Source of the DNA: Pyropia yezoensis
Taxonomy: Eukaryota > Rhodophyta > Bangiophyceae > Bangiales > Bangiaceae
Assembly (NCBI GenBank): GCA_009829735.1
Contig: CM020618.1
Span: forward strand, 13,250,568 to 13,314,567
Direction: 5' to 3'
Length of the DNA stretch: 64,000 nt
Under the pieces are notes generated by a model. The model was given only the letters and a program-made list of their open reading frames with translations, had not been told where the DNA came from and did not search any database. Shown here piece by piece: positions 1 to 15,000 of this stretch. The first letter of the stretch is position 1. Every line of letters starts with the position of its first letter. Made by a program: the position numbers and the translations under genes.

Positions 1-3000
1 CCTCTGCCGTCAGCGTCCTGCGACAACTTTGTGAGTGGGCTTATGAGATCTTGGTGGGATCTTACACAAGTGCATAGCCAATCAACAGGCGCCATTGAGT
101 GCTTTTTTATTGTACGCGTGTACCTGTTAGAACATATGGATTTGCCATGACAATACAACTTCATGTTTTCTCGCGCCCAGCCATTCCCAACCGGGCGACG
201 TTGCGCAAGGCCCGAAGCGGCACCAGCGTTCCATGCCCTTCACGGGCCGACCCAGACCGCCTTGAAGTGCAACAGGAGCGGACCAAGTGATCTCAGGCGC
301 GTCCAAGATCCCGCCGGTCTGCCAGCACAGACCACTGCATCTCCTGACCCGGCGTGTGTCTCAGAAGTACCCCAAGGAGCGAGGCCCCAGCTCCCATGCG
401 GGTGCACGACTGCGACACGAGATCGGCGGTGGCGGTGGCGGTGGGGGGGTTGTCGACGGCAACGCGACGGCGCCGTCCTCTATGATGTGACGCGGTGCTC
501 CTGGTGGGGACCGGGTGACGGCGGCCGAGAGTTCCATTGACGGTGTACGTCGGGCGGAGACGGGGGCGACAGACGCACCCCGTGGTCTGAAGGACACTGC
601 AAGACGCCATTGTGCATCCCCCAAAAAGTAGCTCATGCAGGTTGAGATGCGCAACGTGTATCGTAACATGTTTCGTGCACCGTTACAGCATGACCCGAGC
701 ACAACCAATCGAGCAATTCACTTCCATCTGTTCCGAGGTGTAAGGATGCGGGAAATGCATGCGGAATTTGGTGGAAAGATTCGATCATCGCACCCATTAA
801 AAAGCAACCCCCCGCCTGCTGTATTCAGCTGCGTCATCCGCCACCCACCCGACCATCGTCGTCCCCCGCCCCCGTCATCGCCCTCCCCCTCCAGCAGTAC
901 CCGTCGTCGTCGTCGCTCCCACCGTCCTTGTTGCCCCCCCCCCATCGTCCTCTCTCCCCCCCCCGGTGGTCGCCGTTCCCCCCTTCTGTTATGCATCGTC
1001 TGCCTTCTGCTGTCCCCCTCCTTCCCCGTTGGTGTACCCCCTCGCTCTCACTGTCTGCCTCTCTGTGCCCCCCGTTTGTTTCCGCTGCCCCTCTCGCATC
1101 TCTTCACATGCTTCGCATCCTCCTGATGATTTTGCTTTCTATTATTGTTGATGGAAAACTCATTGACGTCCCCTCTGTTGGCCATCATGGCCAACAGAGG
1201 GGATTTCAATGAGTTTCATGATGCCCAGGCATCCCGATCAAAGTCAACTCGTTTTTCCCCTTCGTTGCCCATAGCGTGCAGCGGACCCGTAGGAGGGTGG
1301 CAGGCGACCAGGGTTCTCCGAGGTGGTGGCAAGTAAGCTCCGAGGCGACGTTCACGGATGGGGCTAACAAAAATTAAAGCAGACGCGGCGTGTTGGGAAG
1401 AGGACGCGTGGACCTCTGCGCCGTTGTCTTTTTTTTCACCAGCTTCCCAGGAGCCCTCGAGCATAAGGTAGATGCCGCGTTCCGTTACCCCAAGATGGAG
1501 CGGGACAGAGAAAAAACCGTTGGGCCCTCTGCCGTCAGCGTCCTGCGACAACTTTGTGAGTGGGCTTATGAGATCTTGGTGGGATCTTACACAAGTGCAT
1601 AGCCAATCAACAGGCGCCATTGAGTGCTTTTTTATTGTACGCGTGTACCTGTTAGAACATATGGATTTGCCATGACAATACAACTTCATGTTTTCTCGCG
1701 CCCAGCCATTCCCAACCGGGCGACGTTGCGCAAGGCCCGAAGCGGCACCAGCGTTCCATGCCCTTCACGGGCCGACCCAGACCGCCTTGAAGTGCAACAG
1801 GAGCGGACCAAGTGATCTCAGGCGCGTCCAAGATCCCGCCGGTCTGCCAGCACAGACCACTGCATCTCCTGACCCGGCGTGTGTCTCAGAAGTACCCCAA
1901 GGAGCGAGGCCCCAGCTCCCATGCGGGTGCACGACTGCGACACGAGATCGGCGGTGGCGGTGGCGGTGGGGGGGTTGTCGACGGCAACGCGACGGCGCCG
2001 TCCTCTATGATGTGACGCGGTGCTCCTGGTGGGGACCGGGTGACGGCGGCCGAGAGTTCCATTGACGGTGTACGTCGGGCGGAGACGGGGGCGACAGACG
2101 CACCCCGTGGTCTGAAGGACACTGCAAGACGCCATTGTGCATCCCCCAAAAAGTAGCTCATGCAGGTTGAGATGCGCAACGTGTATCGTAACATGTTTCG
2201 TGCACCGTTACAGCATGACCCGAGCACAACCAATCGAGCAATTCACTTCCATCTGTTCCGAGGTGTAAGGATGCGGGAAATGCATGCGGAATTTGGTGGA
2301 AAGATTCGATCATCGCACCCATTAAAAAGCAACCCCCCGCCTGCTGTATTCAGCTGCGTCATCCGCCACCCACCCGACCATCGTCGTCCCCCGCCCCCGT
2401 CATCGCCCTCCCCCTCCAGCAGTACCCGTCGTCGTCGTCGCTCCCACCGTCCTTGTTGCCCCCCCCCCATCGTCCTCTCTCCCCCCCCCGGTGGTCGCCG
2501 TTCCCCCCTTCTGTTATGCATCGTCTGCCTTCTGCTGTCCCCCTCCTTCCCCGTTGGTGTACCCCCTCGCTCTCACTGTCTGCCTCTCTGTGCCCCCCGT
2601 TTGTTTCCGCTGCCCCTCTCGCATCTCTTCACATGCTTCGCATCCTCCTGATGATTTTGCTTTCTATTATTGTTGATGGAAAACTCATTGACGTCCCCTC
2701 TGTTGGCCATCATGGCCAACAGAGGGGATTTCAATGAGTTTCATGATGCCCAGGCATCCCGATCAAAGTCAACTCGTTTTTCCCCTTCGTTGCCCATAGC
2801 GTGCAGCGGACCCGTAGGAGGGTGGCAGGCGACCAGGGTTCTCCGAGGTGGTGGCAAGTAAGCTCCGAGGCGACGTTCACGGATGGGGCTAACAAAAATT
2901 AAAGCAGACGCGGCGTGTTGGGAAGAGGACGCGTGGACCTCTGCGCCGTTGTCTTTTTTTTCACCAGCTTCCCAGGAGCCCTCGAGCATAAGGTAGATGC

Positions 3001-6000
3001 CGCGTTCCGTTACCCCAAGATGGAGCGGGACAGAGAAAAAACCGTTGGGCCCTCTGCCGTCAGCGTCCTGCGACAACTTTGTGAGTGGGCTTATGAGATC
3101 TTGGTGGGATCTTACACAAGTGCATAGCCAATCAACAGGCGCCATTGAGTGCTTTTTTATTGTACGCGTGTACCTGTTAGAACATATGGATTTGCCATGA
3201 CAATACAACTTCATGTTTTCTCGCGCCCAGCCATTCCCAACCGGGCGACGTTGCGCAAGGCCCGAAGCGGCACCAGCGTTCCATGCCCTTCACGGGCCGA
3301 CCCAGACCGCCTTGAAGTGCAACAGGAGCGGACCAAGTGATCTCAGGCGCGTCCAAGATCCCGCCGGTCTGCCAGCACAGACCACTGCATCTCCTGACCC
3401 GGCGTGTGTCTCAGAAGTACCCCAAGGAGCGAGGCCCCAGCTCCCATGCGGGTGCACGACTGCGACACGAGATCGGCGGTGGCGGTGGCGGTGGGGGGGT
3501 TGTCGACGGCAACGCGACGGCGCCGTCCTCTATGATGTGACGCGGTGCTCCTGGTGGGGACCGGGTGACGGCGGCCGAGAGTTCCATTGACGGTGTACGT
3601 CGGGCGGAGACGGGGGCGACAGACGCACCCCGTGGTCTGAAGGACACTGCAAGACGCCATTGTGCATCCCCCAAAAAGTAGCTCATGCAGGTTGAGATGC
3701 GCAACGTGTATCGTAACATGTTTCGTGCACCGTTACAGCATGACCCGAGCACAACCAATCGAGCAATTCACTTCCATCTGTTCCGAGGTGTAAGGATGCG
3801 GGAAATGCATGCGGAATTTGGTGGAAAGATTCGATCATCGCACCCATTAAAAAGCAACCCCCCGCCTGCTGTATTCAGCTGCGTCATCCGCCACCCACCC
3901 GACCATCGTCGTCCCCCGCCCCCGTCATCGCCCTCCCCCTCCAGCAGTACCCGTCGTCGTCGTCGCTCCCACCGTCCTTGTTGCCCCCCCCCCATCGTCC
4001 TCTCTCCCCCCCCCGGTGGTCGCCGTTCCCCCCTTCTGTTATGCATCGTCTGCCTTCTGCTGTCCCCCTCCTTCCCCGTTGGTGTACCCCCTCGCTCTCA
4101 CTGTCTGCCTCTCTGTGCCCCCCGTTTGTTTCCGCTGCCCCTCTCGCATCTCTTCACATGCTTCGCATCCTCCTGATGATTTTGCTTTCTATTATTGTTG
4201 ATGGAAAACTCATTGACGTCCCCTCTGTTGGCCATCATGGCCAACAGAGGGGATTTCAATGAGTTTCATGATGCCCAGGCATCCCGATCAAAGTCAACTC
4301 GTTTTTCCCCTTCGTTGCCCATAGCGTGCAGCGGACCCGTAGGAGGGTGGCAGGCGACCAGGGTTCTCCGAGGTGGTGGCAAGTAAGCTCCGAGGCGACG
4401 TTCACGGATGGGGCTAACAAAAATTAAAGCAGACGCGGCGTGTTGGGAAGAGGACGCGTGGACCTCTGCGCCGTTGTCTTTTTTTTCACCAGCTTCCCAG
4501 GAGCCCTCGAGCATAAGGTAGATGCCGCGTTCCGTTACCCCAAGATGGAGCGGGACAGAGAAAAAACCGTTGGGCCCTCTGCCGTCAGCGTCCTGCGACA
4601 ACTTTGTGAGTGGGCTTATGAGATCTTGGTGGGATCTTACACAAGTGCATAGCCAATCAACAGGCGCCATTGAGTGCTTTTTTATTGTACGCGTGTACCT
4701 GTTAGAACATATGGATTTGCCATGACAATACAACTTCATGTTTTCTCGCGCCCAGCCATTCCCAACCGGGCGACGTTGCGCAAGGCCCGAAGCGGCACCA
4801 GCGTTCCATGCCCTTCACGGGCCGACCCAGACCGCCTTGAAGTGCAACAGGAGCGGACCAAGTGATCTCAGGCGCGTCCAAGATCCCGCCGGTCTGCCAG
4901 CACAGACCACTGCATCTCCTGACCCGGCGTGTGTCTCAGAAGTACCCCAAGGAGCGAGGCCCCAGCTCCCATGCGGGTGCACGACTGCGACACGAGATCG
5001 GCGGTGGCGGTGGCGGTGGGGGGGTTGTCGACGGCAACGCGACGGCGCCGTCCTCTATGATGTGACGCGGTGCTCCTGGTGGGGACCGGGTGACGGCGGC
5101 CGAGAGTTCCATTGACGGTGTACGTCGGGCGGAGACGGGGGCGACAGACGCACCCCGTGGTCTGAAGGACACTGCAAGACGCCATTGTGCATCCCCCAAA
5201 AAGTAGCTCATGCAGGTTGAGATGCGCAACGTGTATCGTAACATGTTTCGTGCACCGTTACAGCATGACCCGAGCACAACCAATCGAGCAATTCACTTCC
5301 ATCTGTTCCGAGGTGTAAGGATGCGGGAAATGCATGCGGAATTTGGTGGAAAGATTCGATCATCGCACCCATTAAAAAGCAACCCCCCGCCTGCTGTATT
5401 CAGCTGCGTCATCCGCCACCCACCCGACCATCGTCGTCCCCCGCCCCCGTCATCGCCCTCCCCCTCCAGCAGTACCCGTCGTCGTCGTCGCTCCCACCGT
5501 CCTTGTTGCCCCCCCCCCATCGTCCTCTCTCCCCCCCCCGGTGGTCGCCGTTCCCCCCTTCTGTTATGCATCGTCTGCCTTCTGCTGTCCCCCTCCTTCC
5601 CCGTTGGTGTACCCCCTCGCTCTCACTGTCTGCCTCTCTGTGCCCCCCGTTTGTTTCCGCTGCCCCTCTCGCATCTCTTCACATGCTTCGCATCCTCCTG
5701 ATGATTTTGCTTTCTATTATTGTTGATGGAAAACTCATTGACGTCCCCTCTGTTGGCCATCATGGCCAACAGAGGGGATTTCAATGAGTTTCATGATGCC
5801 CAGGCATCCCGATCAAAGTCAACTCGTTTTTCCCCTTCGTTGCCCATAGCGTGCAGCGGACCCGTAGGAGGGTGGCAGGCGACCAGGGTTCTCCGAGGTG
5901 GTGGCAAGTAAGCTCCGAGGCGACGTTCACGGATGGGGCTAACAAAAATTAAAGCAGACGCGGCGTGTTGGGAAGAGGACGCGTGGACCTCTGCGCCGTT

Positions 6001-9000
6001 GTCTTTTTTTTCACCAGCTTCCCAGGAGCCCTCGAGCATAAGGTAGATGCCGCGTTCCGTTACCCCAAGATGGAGCGGGACAGAGAAAAAACCGTTGGGC
6101 CCTCTGCCGTCAGCGTCCTGCGACAACTTTGTGAGTGGGCTTATGAGATCTTGGTGGGATCTTACACAAGTGCATAGCCAATCAACAGGCGCCATTGAGT
6201 GCTTTTTTATTGTACGCGTGTACCTGTTAGAACATATGGATTTGCCATGACAATACAACTTCATGTTTTCTCGCGCCCAGCCATTCCCAACCGGGCGACG
6301 TTGCGCAAGGCCCGAAGCGGCACCAGCGTTCCATGCCCTTCACGGGCCGACCCAGACCGCCTTGAAGTGCAACAGGAGCGGACCAAGTGATCTCAGGCGC
6401 GTCCAAGATCCCGCCGGTCTGCCAGCACAGACCACTGCATCTCCTGACCCGGCGTGTGTCTCAGAAGTACCCCAAGGAGCGAGGCCCCAGCTCCCATGCG
6501 GGTGCACGACTGCGACACGAGATCGGCGGTGGCGGTGGCGGTGGGGGGGTTGTCGACGGCAACGCGACGGCGCCGTCCTCTATGATGTGACGCGGTGCTC
6601 CTGGTGGGGACCGGGTGACGGCGGCCGAGAGTTCCATTGACGGTGTACGTCGGGCGGAGACGGGGGCGACAGACGCACCCCGTGGTCTGAAGGACACTGC
6701 AAGACGCCATTGTGCATCCCCCAAAAAGTAGCTCATGCAGGTTGAGATGCGCAACGTGTATCGTAACATGTTTCGTGCACCGTTACAGCATGACCCGAGC
6801 ACAACCAATCGAGCAATTCACTTCCATCTGTTCCGAGGTGTAAGGATGCGGGAAATGCATGCGGAATTTGGTGGAAAGATTCGATCATCGCACCCATTAA
6901 AAAGCAACCCCCCGCCTGCTGTATTCAGCTGCGTCATCCGCCACCCACCCGACCATCGTCGTCCCCCGCCCCCGTCATCGCCCTCCCCCTCCAGCAGTAC
7001 CCGTCGTCGTCGTCGCTCCCACCGTCCTTGTTGCCCCCCCCCCATCGTCCTCTCTCCCCCCCCCGGTGGTCGCCGTTCCCCCCTTCTGTTATGCATCGTC
7101 TGCCTTCTGCTGTCCCCCTCCTTCCCCGTTGGTGTACCCCCTCGCTCTCACTGTCTGCCTCTCTGTGCCCCCCGTTTGTTTCCGCTGCCCCTCTCGCATC
7201 TCTTCACATGCTTCGCATCCTCCTGATGATTTTGCTTTCTATTATTGTTGATGGAAAACTCATTGACGTCCCCTCTGTTGGCCATCATGGCCAACAGAGG
7301 GGATTTCAATGAGTTTCATGATGCCCAGGCATCCCGATCAAAGTCAACTCGTTTTTCCCCTTCGTTGCCCATAGCGTGCAGCGGACCCGTAGGAGGGTGG
7401 CAGGCGACCAGGGTTCTCCGAGGTGGTGGCAAGTAAGCTCCGAGGCGACGTTCACGGATGGGGCTAACAAAAATTAAAGCAGACGCGGCGTGTTGGGAAG
7501 AGGACGCGTGGACCTCTGCGCCGTTGTCTTTTTTTTCACCAGCTTCCCAGGAGCCCTCGAGCATAAGGTAGATGCCGCGTTCCGTTACCCAAGATGGAGC
7601 GGGACAGAGAAAAAACCGTTGGGCCCTCTGCCGTCAGCGTCCTGCGACAACTTTGTGAGTGGGCTTATGAGATCTTGGTGGGATCTTACACAAGTGCATA
7701 GCCAATCAACAGGCGCCATTGAGTGCTTTTTTATTGTACGCGTGTACCTGTTAGAACATATGGATTTGCCATGACAATACAACTTCATGTTTTCTCGCGC
7801 CCAGCCATTCCCAACCGGGCGACGTTGCGCAAGGCCCGAAGCGGCACCAGCGTTCCATGCCCTTCACGGGCCGACCCAGACCGCCTTGAAGTGCAACAGG
7901 AGCGGACCAAGTGATCTCAGGCGCGTCCAAGATCCCGCCGGTCTGCCAGCACAGACCACTGCATCTCCTGACCCGGCGTGTGTCTCAGAAGTACCCCAAG
8001 GAGCGAGGCCCCAGCTCCCATGCGGGTGCACGACTGCGACACGAGATCGGCGGTGGCGGTGGCGGTGGGGGGGTTGTCGACGGCAACGCGACGGCGCCGT
8101 CCTCTATGATGTGACGCGGTGCTCCTGGTGGGGACCGGGTGACGGCGGCCGAGAGTTCCATTGACGGTGTACGTCGGGCGGAGACGGGGGCGACAGACGC
8201 ACCCCGTGGTCTGAAGGACACTGCAAGACGCCATTGTGCATCCCCCAAAAAGTAGCTCATGCAGGTTGAGATGCGCAACGTGTATCGTAACATGTTTCGT
8301 GCACCGTTACAGCATGACCCGAGCACAACCAATCGAGCAATTCACTTCCATCTGTTCCGAGGTGTAAGGATGCGGGAAATGCATGCGGAATTTGGTGGAA
8401 AGATTCGATCATCGCACCCATTAAAAAGCAACCCCCCGCCTGCTGTATTCAGCTGCGTCATCCGCCACCCACCCGACCATCGTCGTCCCCCGCCCCCGTC
8501 ATCGCCCTCCCCCTCCAGCAGTACCCGTCGTCGTCGTCGCTCCCACCGTCCTTGTTGCCCCCCCCCCATCGTCCTCTCTCCCCCCCCCGGTGGTCGCCGT
8601 TCCCCCCTTCTGTTATGCATCGTCTGCCTTCTGCTGTCCCCCTCCTTCCCCGTTGGTGTACCCCCTCGCTCTCACTGTCTGCCTCTCTGTGCCCCCCGTT
8701 TGTTTCCGCTGCCCCTCTCGCATCTCTTCACATGCTTCGCATCCTCCTGATGATTTTGCTTTCTATTATTGTTGATGGAAAACTCATTGACGTCCCCTCT
8801 GTTGGCCATCATGGCCAACAGAGGGGATTTCAATGAGTTTCATGATGCCCAGGCATCCCGATCAAAGTCAACTCGTTTTTCCCCTTCGTTGCCCATAGCG
8901 TGCAGCGGACCCGTAGGAGGGTGGCAGGCGACCAGGGTTCTCCGAGGTGGTGGCAAGTAAGCTCCGAGGCGACGTTCACGGATGGGGCTAACAAAAATTA

Positions 9001-12000
9001 AAGCAGACGCGGCGTGTTGGGAAGAGGACGCGTGGACCTCTGCGCCGTTGTCTTTTTTTTCACCAGCTTCCCAGGAGCCCTCGAGCATAAGGTAGATGCC
9101 GCGTTCCGTTACCCAAAGATGGAGCGGGACAGAGAAAAAACCGTTGGGCCCTCTGCCGTCAGCGTCCTGCGACAACTTTGTGAGTGGGCTTATGAGATCT
9201 TGGTGGGATCTTACACAAGTGCATAGCCAATCAACAGGCGCCATTGAGTGCTTTTTTATTGTACGCGTGTACCTGTTAGAACATATGGATTTGCCATGAC
9301 AATACAACTTCATGTTTTCTCGCGCCCAGCCATTCCCAACCGGGCGACGTTGCGCAAGGCCCGAAGCGGCACCAGCGTTCCATGCCCTTCACGGGCCGAC
9401 CCAGACCGCCTTGAAGTGCAACAGGAGCGGACCAAGTGATCTCAGGCGCGTCCAAGATCCCGCCGGTCTGCCAGCACAGACCACTGCATCTCCTGACCCG
9501 GCGTGTGTCTCAGAAGTACCCCAAGGAGCGAGGCCCCAGCTCCCATGCGGGTGCACGACTGCGACACGAGATCGGCGGTGGCGGTGGCGGTGGGGGGGTT
9601 GTCGACGGCAACGCGACGGCGCCGTCCTCTATGATGTGACGCGGTGCTCCTGGTGGGGACCGGGTGACGGCGGCCGAGAGTTCCATTGACGGTGTACGTC
9701 GGGCGGAGACGGGGGCGACAGACGCACCCCGTGGTCTGAAGGACACTGCAAGACGCCATTGTGCATCCCCCAAAAAGTAGCTCATGCAGGTTGAGATGCG
9801 CAACGTGTATCGTAACATGTTTCGTGCACCGTTACAGCATGACCCGAGCACAACCAATCGAGCAATTCACTTCCATCTGTTCCGAGGTGTAAGGATGCGG
9901 GAAATGCATGCGGAATTTGGTGGAAAGATTCGATCATCGCACCCATTAAAAAGCAACCCCCCGCCTGCTGTATTCAGCTGCGTCATCCGCCACCCACCCG
10001 ACCATCGTCGTCCCCCGCCCCCGTCATCGCCCTCCCCCTCCAGCAGTACCCGTCGTCGTCGTCGCTCCCACCGTCCTTGTTGCCCCCCCCCCATCGTCCT
10101 CTCTCCCCCCCCCGGTGGTCGCCGTTCCCCCCTTCTGTTATGCATCGTCTGCCTTCTGCTGTCCCCCTCCTTCCCCGTTGGTGTACCCCCTCGCTCTCAC
10201 TGTCTGCCTCTCTGTGCCCCCCGTTTGTTTCCGCTGCCCCTCTCGCATCTCTTCACATGCTTCGCATCCTCCTGATGATTTTGCTTTCTATTATTGTTGA
10301 TGGAAAACTCATTGACGTCCCCTCTGTTGGCCATCATGGCCAACAGAGGGGATTTCAATGAGTTTCATGATGCCCAGGCATCCCGATCAAAGTCAACTCG
10401 TTTTTCCCCTTCGTTGCCCATAGCGTGCAGCGGACCCGTAGGAGGGTGGCAGGCGACCAGGGTTCTCCGAGGTGGTGGCAAGTAAGCTCCGAGGCGACGT
10501 TCACGGATGGGGCTAACAAAAATTAAAGCAGACGCGGCGTGTTGGGAAGAGGACGCGTGGACCTCTGCGCCGTTGTCTTTTTTTTCACCAGCTTCCCAGG
10601 AGCCCTCGAGCATAAGGTAGATGCCGCGTTCCGTTACCCCAAGATGGAGCGGGACAGAGAAAAAACCGTTGGGCCCTCTGCCGTCAGCGTCCTGCGACAA
10701 CTTTGTGAGTGGGCTTATGAGATCTTGGTGGGATCTTACACAAGTGCATAGCCAATCAACAGGCGCCATTGAGTGCTTTTTTATTGTACGCGTGTACCTG
10801 TTAGAACATATGGATTTGCCATGACAATACAACTTCATGTTTTCTCGCGCCCAGCCATTCCCAACCGGGCGACGTTGCGCAAGGCCCGAAGCGGCACCAG
10901 CGTTCCATGCCCTTCACGGGCCGACCCAGACCGCCTTGAAGTGCAACAGGAGCGGACCAAGTGATCTCAGGCGCGTCCAAGATCCCGCCGGTCTGCCAGC
11001 ACAGACCACTGCATCTCCTGACCCGGCGTGTGTCTCAGAAGTACCCCAAGGAGCGAGGCCCCAGCTCCCATGCGGGTGCACGACTGCGACACGAGATCGG
11101 CGGTGGCGGTGGCGGTGGGGGGGTTGTCGACGGCAACGCGACGGCGCCGTCCTCTATGATGTGACGCGGTGCTCCTGGTGGGGACCGGGTGACGGCGGCC
11201 GAGAGTTCCATTGACGGTGTACGTCGGGCGGAGACGGGGGCGACAGACGCACCCCGTGGTCTGAAGGACACTGCAAGACGCCATTGTGCATCCCCCAAAA
11301 AGTAGCTCATGCAGGTTGAGATGCGCAACGTGTATCGTAACATGTTTCGTGCACCGTTACAGCATGACCCGAGCACAACCAATCGAGCAATTCACTTCCA
11401 TCTGTTCCGAGGTGTAAGGATGCGGGAAATGCATGCGGAATTTGGTGGAAAGATTCGATCATCGCACCCATTAAAAGCAACCCCCCGCCTGCTGTATTCA
11501 GCTGCGTCATCCGCCACCCACCCGACCATCGTCGTCCCCCGCCCCCGTCATCGCCCTCCCCCTCCAGCAGTACCCGTCGTCGTCGTCGCTCCCACCGTCC
11601 TTGTTGCCCCCCCCCCATCGTCCTCTCTCCCCCCCCCGGTGGTCGCCGTTCCCCCCTTCTGTTATGCATCGTCTGCCTTCTGCTGTCCCCTCCTTCCCCG
11701 TTGGTGTACCCCCTCGCTCTCACTGTCTGCCTCTCTGTGCCCCCCGTTTGTTTCCGCTGCCCCTCTCGCATCTCTTCACATGCTTCGCATCCTCCTGATG
11801 ATTTTGCTTTCTATTATTGTTGATGGAAAACTCATTGACGTCCCCTCTGTTGGCCATCATGGCCAACAGAGGGGATTTCAATGAGTTTCATGATGCCCAG
11901 GCATCCCGATCAAAGTCAACTCGTTTTTTCCCCTTCGTTGCCCATAGCGTGCAGCGGACCCGTAGGAGGGTGGCAGGCGACCAGGGTTCTCCGAGGTGGT

Positions 12001-15000
12001 GGCAAGTAAGCTCCGAGGCGACGTTCACGGATGGGGCTAACAAAAATTAAAGCAGACGCGGCGTGTTGGGAAGAGGACGCGTGGACCTCTGCGCCGTTGT
12101 CTTTTTTTTCACCAGCTTCCCAGGAGCCCTCGAGCATAAGGTAGATGCCGCGTTCCGTTACCCCAAGATGGAGCGGGACAGAGAAAAAACCGTTGGGCCC
12201 TCTGCCGTCAGCGTCCTGCGACAACTTTGTGAGTGGGCTTATGAGATCTTGGTGGGATCTTACACAAGTGCATAGCCAATCAACAGGCGCCATTGAGTGC
12301 TTTTTTATTGTACGCGTGTACCTGTTAGAACATATGGATTTGCCATGACAATACAACTTCATGTTTTCTCGCGCCCAGCCATTCCCAACCGGGCGACGTT
12401 GCGCAAGGCCCGAAGCGGCACCAGCGTTCCATGCCCTTCACGGGCCGACCCAGACCGCCTTGAAGTGCAACAGGAGCGGACCAAGTGATCTCAGGCGCGT
12501 CCAAGATCCCGCCGGTCTGCCAGCACAGACCACTGCATCTCCTGACCCGGCGTGTGTCTCAGAAGTACCCCAAGGAGCGAGGCCCCAGCTCCCATGCGGG
12601 TGCACGACTGCGACACGAGATCGGCGGTGGCGGTGGCGGTGGGGGGGTTGTCGACGGCAACGCGACGGCGCCGTCCTCTATGATGTGACGCGGTGCTCCT
12701 GGTGGGGACCGGGTGACGGCGGCCGAGAGTTCCATTGACGGTGTACGTCGGGCGGAGACGGGGGCGACAGACGCACCCCGTGGTCTGAAGGACACTGCAA
12801 GACGCCATTGTGCATCCCCCAAAAAGTAGCTCATGCAGGTTGAGATGCGCAACGTGTATCGTAACATGTTTCGTGCACCGTTACAGCATGACCCGAGCAC
12901 AACCAATCGAGCAATTCACTTCCATCTGTTCCGAGGTGTAAGGATGCGGGAAATGCATGCGGAATTTGGTGGAAAGATTCGATCATCGCACCCATTAAAA
13001 AGCAACCCCCCGCCTGCTGTATTCAGCTGCGTCATCCGCCACCCACCCGACCATCGTCGTCCCCCGCCCCCGTCATCGCCCTCCCCCTCCAGCAGTACCC
13101 GTCGTCGTCGTCGCTCCCACCGTCCTTGTTGCCCCCCCCCCATCGTCCTCTCTCCCCCCCCCGGTGGTCGCCGTTCCCCCCTTCTGTTATGCATCGTCTG
13201 CCTTCTGCTGTCCCCCTCCTTCCCCGTTGGTGTACCCCCTCGCTCTCACTGTCTGCCTCTCTGTGCCCCCCGTTTGTTTCCGCTGCCCCTCTCGCATCTC
13301 TTCACATGCTTCGCATCCTCCTGATGATTTTGCTTTCTATTATTGTTGATGGAAAACTCATTGACGTCCCCTCTGTTGGCCATCATGGCCAACAGAGGGG
13401 ATTTCAATGAGTTTCATGATGCCCAGGCATCCCGATCAAAGTCAACTCGTTTTTCCCCTTCGTTGCCCATAGCGTGCAGCGGACCCGTAGGAGGGTGGCA
13501 GGCGACCAGGGTTCTCCGAGGTGGTGGCAAGTAAGCTCCGAGGCGACGTTCACGGATGGGGCTAACAAAAATTAAAGCAGACGCGGCGTGTTGGGAAGAG
13601 GACGCGTGGACCTCTGCGCCGTTGTCTTTTTTTTCACCAGCTTCCCAGGAGCCCTCGAGCATAAGGTATATGCCGCGTTCCGTTACCCCAAGATGGAGCG
13701 GGACAGAGAAAAAACCGTTGGGCCCTCTGCCGTCAGCGTCCTGCGACAACTTTGTGAGTGGGCTTATGAGATCTTGGTGGGATCTTACACAAGTGCATAG
13801 CCAATCAACAGGCGCCATTGAGTGCTTTTTTATTGTACGCGTGTACCTGTTAGAACATATGGATTTGCCATGACAATACAACTTCATGTTTTCTCGCGCC
13901 CAGCCATTCCCAACCGGGCGACGTTGCGCAAGGCCCGAAGCGGCACCAGCGTTCCATGCCCTTCACGGGCCGACCCAGACCGCCTTGAAGTGCAACAGGA
14001 GCGGACCAAGTGATCTCAGGCGCGTCCAAGATCCCGCCGGTCTGCCAGCACAGACCACTGCATCTCCTGACCCGGCGTGTGTCTCAGAAGTACCCCAAGG
14101 AGCGAGGCCCCAGCTCCCATGCGGGTGCACGACTGCGACACGAGATCGGCGGTGGCGGTGGCGGTGGGGGGGTTGTCGACGGCAACGCGACGGCGCCGTC
14201 CTCTATGATGTGACGCGGTGCTCCTGGTGGGGACCGGGTGACGGCGGCCGAGAGTTCCATTGACGGTGTACGTCGGGCGGAGACGGGGGCGACAGACGCA
14301 CCCCGTGGTCTGAAGGACACTGCAAGACGCCATTGTGCATCCCCCAAAAAGTAGCTCATGCAGGTTGAGATGCGCAACGTGTATCGTAACATGTTTCGTG
14401 CACCGTTACAGCATGACCCGAGCACAACCAATCGAGCAATTCACTTCCATCTGTTCCGAGGTGTAAGGATGCGGGAAATGCATGCGGAATTTGGTGGAAA
14501 GATTCGATCATCGCACCCATTAAAAAGCAACCCCCCGCCTGCTGTATTCAGCTGCGTCATCCGCCACCCACCCGACCATCGTCGTCCCCCGCCCCCGTCA
14601 TCGCCCTCCCCCTCCAGCAGTACCCGTCGTCGTCGTCGCTCCCACCGTCCTTGTTGCCCCCCCCCCATCGTCCTCTCTCCCCCCCCCGGTGGTCGCCGTT
14701 CCCCCCTTCTGTTATGCATCGTCTGCCTTCTGCTGTCCCCCTCCTTCCCCGTTGGTGTACCCCCTCGCTCTCACTGTCTGCCTCTCTGTGCCCCCCGTTT
14801 GTTTCCGCTGCCCCTCTCGCATCTCTTCACATGCTTCGCATCCTCCTGATGATTTTGCTTTCTATTATTGTTGATGGAAAACTCATTGACGTCCCCTCTG
14901 TTGGCCATCATGGCCAACAGAGGGGATTTCAATGAGTTTCATGATGCCCAGGCATCCCGATCAAAGTCAACTCGTTTTTCCCCTTCGTTGCCCATAGCGT

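Noticed and set aside
635-1689. Plus-strand 163-codon and minus-strand 157-codon ORFs repeated in each satellite unit
   Set aside because: Single-base indels in individual copies break or alter them, the plus ORF is Pro/Arg/Ser low complexity, and neither resembles a known protein.
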